Shown: positions 16,508 to 18,486 of the stretch, in pieces
How positions within the stretch are numbered: the first letter of the stretch is position 1
Layout of the letters: each line of letters begins with the position of its first letter
Notes under the pieces: generated by a model
Seen by the model: the letters and a program-made list of their open reading frames with translations, nothing else
Databases searched by the model: none
Told to the model about the DNA's origin: nothing
Made by a program: the position numbers and the translations under genes
From: Acholeplasmatales bacterium
GTDB lineage: Bacteria; Bacillota_I; Bacilli_A; Acholeplasmatales; Anaeroplasmataceae
Direction of reading: 5' to 3'
NCBI GenBank assembly: GCA_024681175.1
Contig: JAILBI010000132.1
Span: forward strand, 1-18,486
DNA: 18,486 nucleotides

Positions 16508-16516
16508 ATTATAACA
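16508..16516 (-). promoter_or_regulatory. Extended -10 promoter of the HD-trmFO-xerC operon
   Basis: Minus strand TGTTATAAT: -10 TATAAT (16508-16513) with the TGN extension; no convincing -35. Located after the pyk terminator, 24 nt before the HD gene start. Confidence 0.55.
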
Positions 16517-16550
16517 TAGAACAAAAGAGAAATAATTACAAAATAATTAA

Positions 16551-16582
16551 AAATAAAAAATTCTCCAAAGATGGAGAATTTT
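16551..16582 (-). terminator. Terminator after pyk
   Basis: Perfect 11-bp stem (16557-16567 with 16572-16582), 4-nt loop, and a T-rich tail on the minus strand. Eight bases after the pyk stop. Its A-rich/T-rich flanks could also work in the other direction, but no plus-strand gene needs it. Confidence 0.88.
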
Positions 16583-16590
16583 TTTATTTA

Positions 16591-17973
16591 TTATTCAGCG
16601 TCAACTAAATCTAATTTGCCAGCAACAACTTTGATGATCTTGTCATCTTTAGTGAAGCCTAAAGCCTTCTTTGCAGCTTTATATGCATCATCAATTGTAC
16701 CAACAACAGCATTAACACCCCAAACGATAGCTAATGTTCTTGCATCTTGATTTGTCTTTACTGCATAGAAAATGTCTGTAGCAGGACGATATTGAGATAA
16801 TGCTAAAGCAAGCTCTAAATCACCTTCTGCAACGATTGCTTTAATTTCAAATACATTTGCGATATCTGCTGCAGCTAAACCGATTGCATCATTTTCATTT
16901 TGATTTTCTTTGCCATATTTAACATTTTCAATCATTAAATCATGATCAATGAAATCTTCTGCTTTTTCATCAATCTTTGACATATAAGATACAGCTTCAA
17001 ATGGATAATCACCTTGTGCAGATTCACCTGATAACATTGTTGCACAAGTACCATCTAATACTGCATTGTGAACGTCTGTAACCTCAGCTCTTGTAGGACG
17101 AGGGTTTTGTTGCATTGAATCTAACATTTGTGTAGCTGTAATAACAATCTTACCTTGTGATTGTGCATAATAAATCATTTGCTTTTGAATTTCTGGTAAA
17201 TCCCATGCTTCAACGTCAACACCAAGGTCTCCTCTTGCAACCATTACACCATCAGATAATGCAATGATTTCTTTCATATTCTTAACGCCTTCTTGGTTTT
17301 CAATCTTAGAAATGATTTTGATATGAGTGTTATTGTTTGCAGCAAGTAAATCTCTTAATTGCTTAATATCATCTGGACGACGAACGAATGATGCGAATAC
17401 GAAATCAAGATCTTGTTCACATGCGAATTCGATATCGCTCTTATCTTTTTCAGATACGAATGGCATATTTAAAATAACGCCAGGAACATTACAGTTTCTC
17501 TTATTCTTTAATTTACGATCATTTTGTGCTTCACAAACTAATTCTCTATTTGCAGCATCCTTTTCAATAACCTTTAATGTTAATAAACCATCTTCAATTA
17601 AGATACGTCCACCAACATCGATATCATCATATAATCCTGAATATGAGATAGCTACTTTTTGAGCATCTCCAAGATATGAATAATCCATAGTGATACGGAT
17701 AATATCGCCAGTATGAATCATAACTGGTTCATCATTCTTTAAATAACCAGTTCTAATTTCTGGTCCCTTTGTATCAAGAGCCATACCAACGTTCCAGCCC
17801 TTTTCAGCATTTAATGCTTTAACATTTCTAATACGGAATCCTTGTTCAACATGATCACCATGAGATAAGTTCATTCTCATTACATTCATGCCTGCAGTTC
17901 CGATTAACTTTTCAAGACAATCCTTCTGTTCAGAAGCTGGTCCAATTGTACATACTACTTTAGTCTTTTTCAT
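16591..17973 (-). CDS. pyk: Pyruvate kinase
   Basis: Converts phosphoenolpyruvate and ADP to pyruvate and ATP, last step of glycolysis. 460 residues, so it lacks the extra C-terminal PEP-utiliser-like domain of the long B. subtilis enzyme. Motifs: CTIGPAS (8-14), MNLSHGDH (34-41), LDTKGPEIRTG (66-76), signature IKIISKIENQEGV (218-230) with catalytic Lys223 and metal ligand Glu225, MVARGDLGV (244-252) with Asp249, and ATQMLDSM with PTRAEVTDV (280-301). Start ATG 17973 has GGAGGG upstream. It follows pfkA by 21 nt, a typical Bacillota glycolytic pair under one promoter outside the window. Confidence 0.97.
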   Translation of the reverse strand: MKKTKVVCTIGPASEQKDCLEKLIGTAGMNVMRMNLSHGDHVEQGFRIRNVKALNAEKGWNVGMALDTKGPEIRTGYLKNDEPVMIHTGDIIRITMDYSYLGDAQKVAISYSGLYDDIDVGGRILIEDGLLTLKVIEKDAANRELVCEAQNDRKLKNKRNCNVPGVILNMPFVSEKDKSDIEFACEQDLDFVFASFVRRPDDIKQLRDLLAANNNTHIKIISKIENQEGVKNMKEIIALSDGVMVARGDLGVDVEAWDLPEIQKQMIYYAQSQGKIVITATQMLDSMQQNPRPTRAEVTDVHNAVLDGTCATMLSGESAQGDYPFEAVSYMSKIDEKAEDFIDHDLMIENVKYGKENQNENDAIGLAAADIANVFEIKAIVAEGDLELALALSQYRPATDIFYAVKTNQDARTLAIVWGVNAVVGTIDDAYKAAKKALGFTKDDKIIKVVAGKLDLVDAE

Positions 17974-17994
17974 AATTATTATCCCTCCATATTT

Positions 17995-18486
17995 TTATGA
18001 AATCTTTTTAACAAGATTATTCAATTCTTCATTTCCTCTTGCCTGCATTGTTAATGCATCCTCAAAAGGCGTATATTTTACTTTGTTTTCAAATAAGCCT
18101 ACGCAAACGCCTGATATATCTTCATGTAGAAGGTCTACCGCATATTTACCAAGTCTTGCAGCTAAAAGACGATCCTCAGGTGTAGGTGTTCCTCCACGTT
18201 GAATATAGCCAAGGATTGTCGCTCTACATTCATAGCCAGAAAATGCTTCAACTCTTTTTGCAAGCTGATATACATCAGTTAAATTTTCTGATATTACTAC
18301 GATTGCATGCTTTCTTCCATTAAGTCTATTTTCTTTTAAGCTTTCAAGAAGTTTTTCTTCATCAAGTCCTGTCTCAGCTGTGATAATATATTCAGCACCA
18401 CAGCATAAACCAGAATATAAAGCTAAATCTCCACAATGTCTTCCCATTACTTCAATAATAGAACAACGTTGGTGAGATGATGAAGT
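17995..18486 (-). CDS. pfkA: ATP-dependent 6-phosphofructokinase, 5' part beyond window
   Basis: Phosphorylates fructose 6-phosphate to the 1,6-bisphosphate, the committing step of glycolysis. The frame is open from the right edge (18486 starts a codon) to TAA at 17995: 163 residues, the C-terminal half of a protein of about 320. Visible motifs are the substrate-binding VMGRHCGDLA (about 13-22 of the visible part) and ILGYIQRGGTPTPEDRLLA, both typical of bacterial PfkA. An ATG at 18447 is internal and is not the start. Pairing with pyk agrees. Confidence 0.94.
   Translation of the reverse strand, partial: TSSSHQRCSIIEVMGRHCGDLALYSGLCCGAEYIITAETGLDEEKLLESLKENRLNGRKHAIVVISENLTDVYQLAKRVEAFSGYECRATILGYIQRGGTPTPEDRLLAARLGKYAVDLLHEDISGVCVGLFENKVKYTPFEDALTMQARGNEELNNLVKKIS

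Overview
The window is AT-rich bacterial chromosome in which every supported gene lies on the minus strand, so transcription runs from position 18486 towards 1. Short low-GC genes, strong AGGAGG-type ribosome binding sites, TTGA-17-TATAAT promoters and the order rpsB-tsf-pyrH-frr followed by cdsA-dxr-rseP all point to a Bacillota (Bacilli/Erysipelotrichia/RF39-like) organism. TGA is used as a stop codon (trmFO, the first XRE gene) and tryptophan is TGG, so the genetic code is standard. The lineage call is inference; no marker was searched.

Layout, in transcription order: a glycolytic pair, pfkA (5' part outside the window) and pyk, ends in a strong terminator. Next come an HD-domain hydrolase, trmFO (tRNA U54 methylation) and a XerC-type recombinase as one operon. 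A single-gene unit for an unknown lipoprotein follows. The translation operon rpsB-tsf starts with a structured leader RNA; a hairpin terminator separates it from pyrH-frr. After another strong terminator there is an envelope/isoprenoid operon, cdsA-dxr-rseP, ending with the TRAM-type rRNA methyltransferase gene rlmD. uppS, usually between frr and cdsA in Bacillota, is absent here. The window ends inside icd (NADP-dependent isocitrate dehydrogenase).

The accessory part is a compact type II restriction-modification cassette (about 1203-4090) between rlmD and icd. It encodes a C-protein-like XRE regulator, a 5-methylcytosine methyltransferase, a HaeII-family endonuclease and a second small XRE protein, all with overlapping ends. 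It is flanked by a perfect 76-bp direct repeat (1127-1202 and 4091-4166) that is the last 19 codons of rlmD, its stop, and half of its terminator hairpin. The resident gene is intact and the outer copy keeps the complete terminator. This is what insertion with a long target duplication into the rlmD 3' end would leave. The operon promoter carries two near-palindromes laid out like C-protein operators.

How it works together: the core genes are ordinary housekeeping functions (glycolysis, translation, lipid, isoprenoid and protease functions, rRNA/tRNA methylation). The cassette is a self-regulated addition that kept its target gene whole and may also receive read-through from the upstream operon, because rlmD has lost its adjacent terminator.
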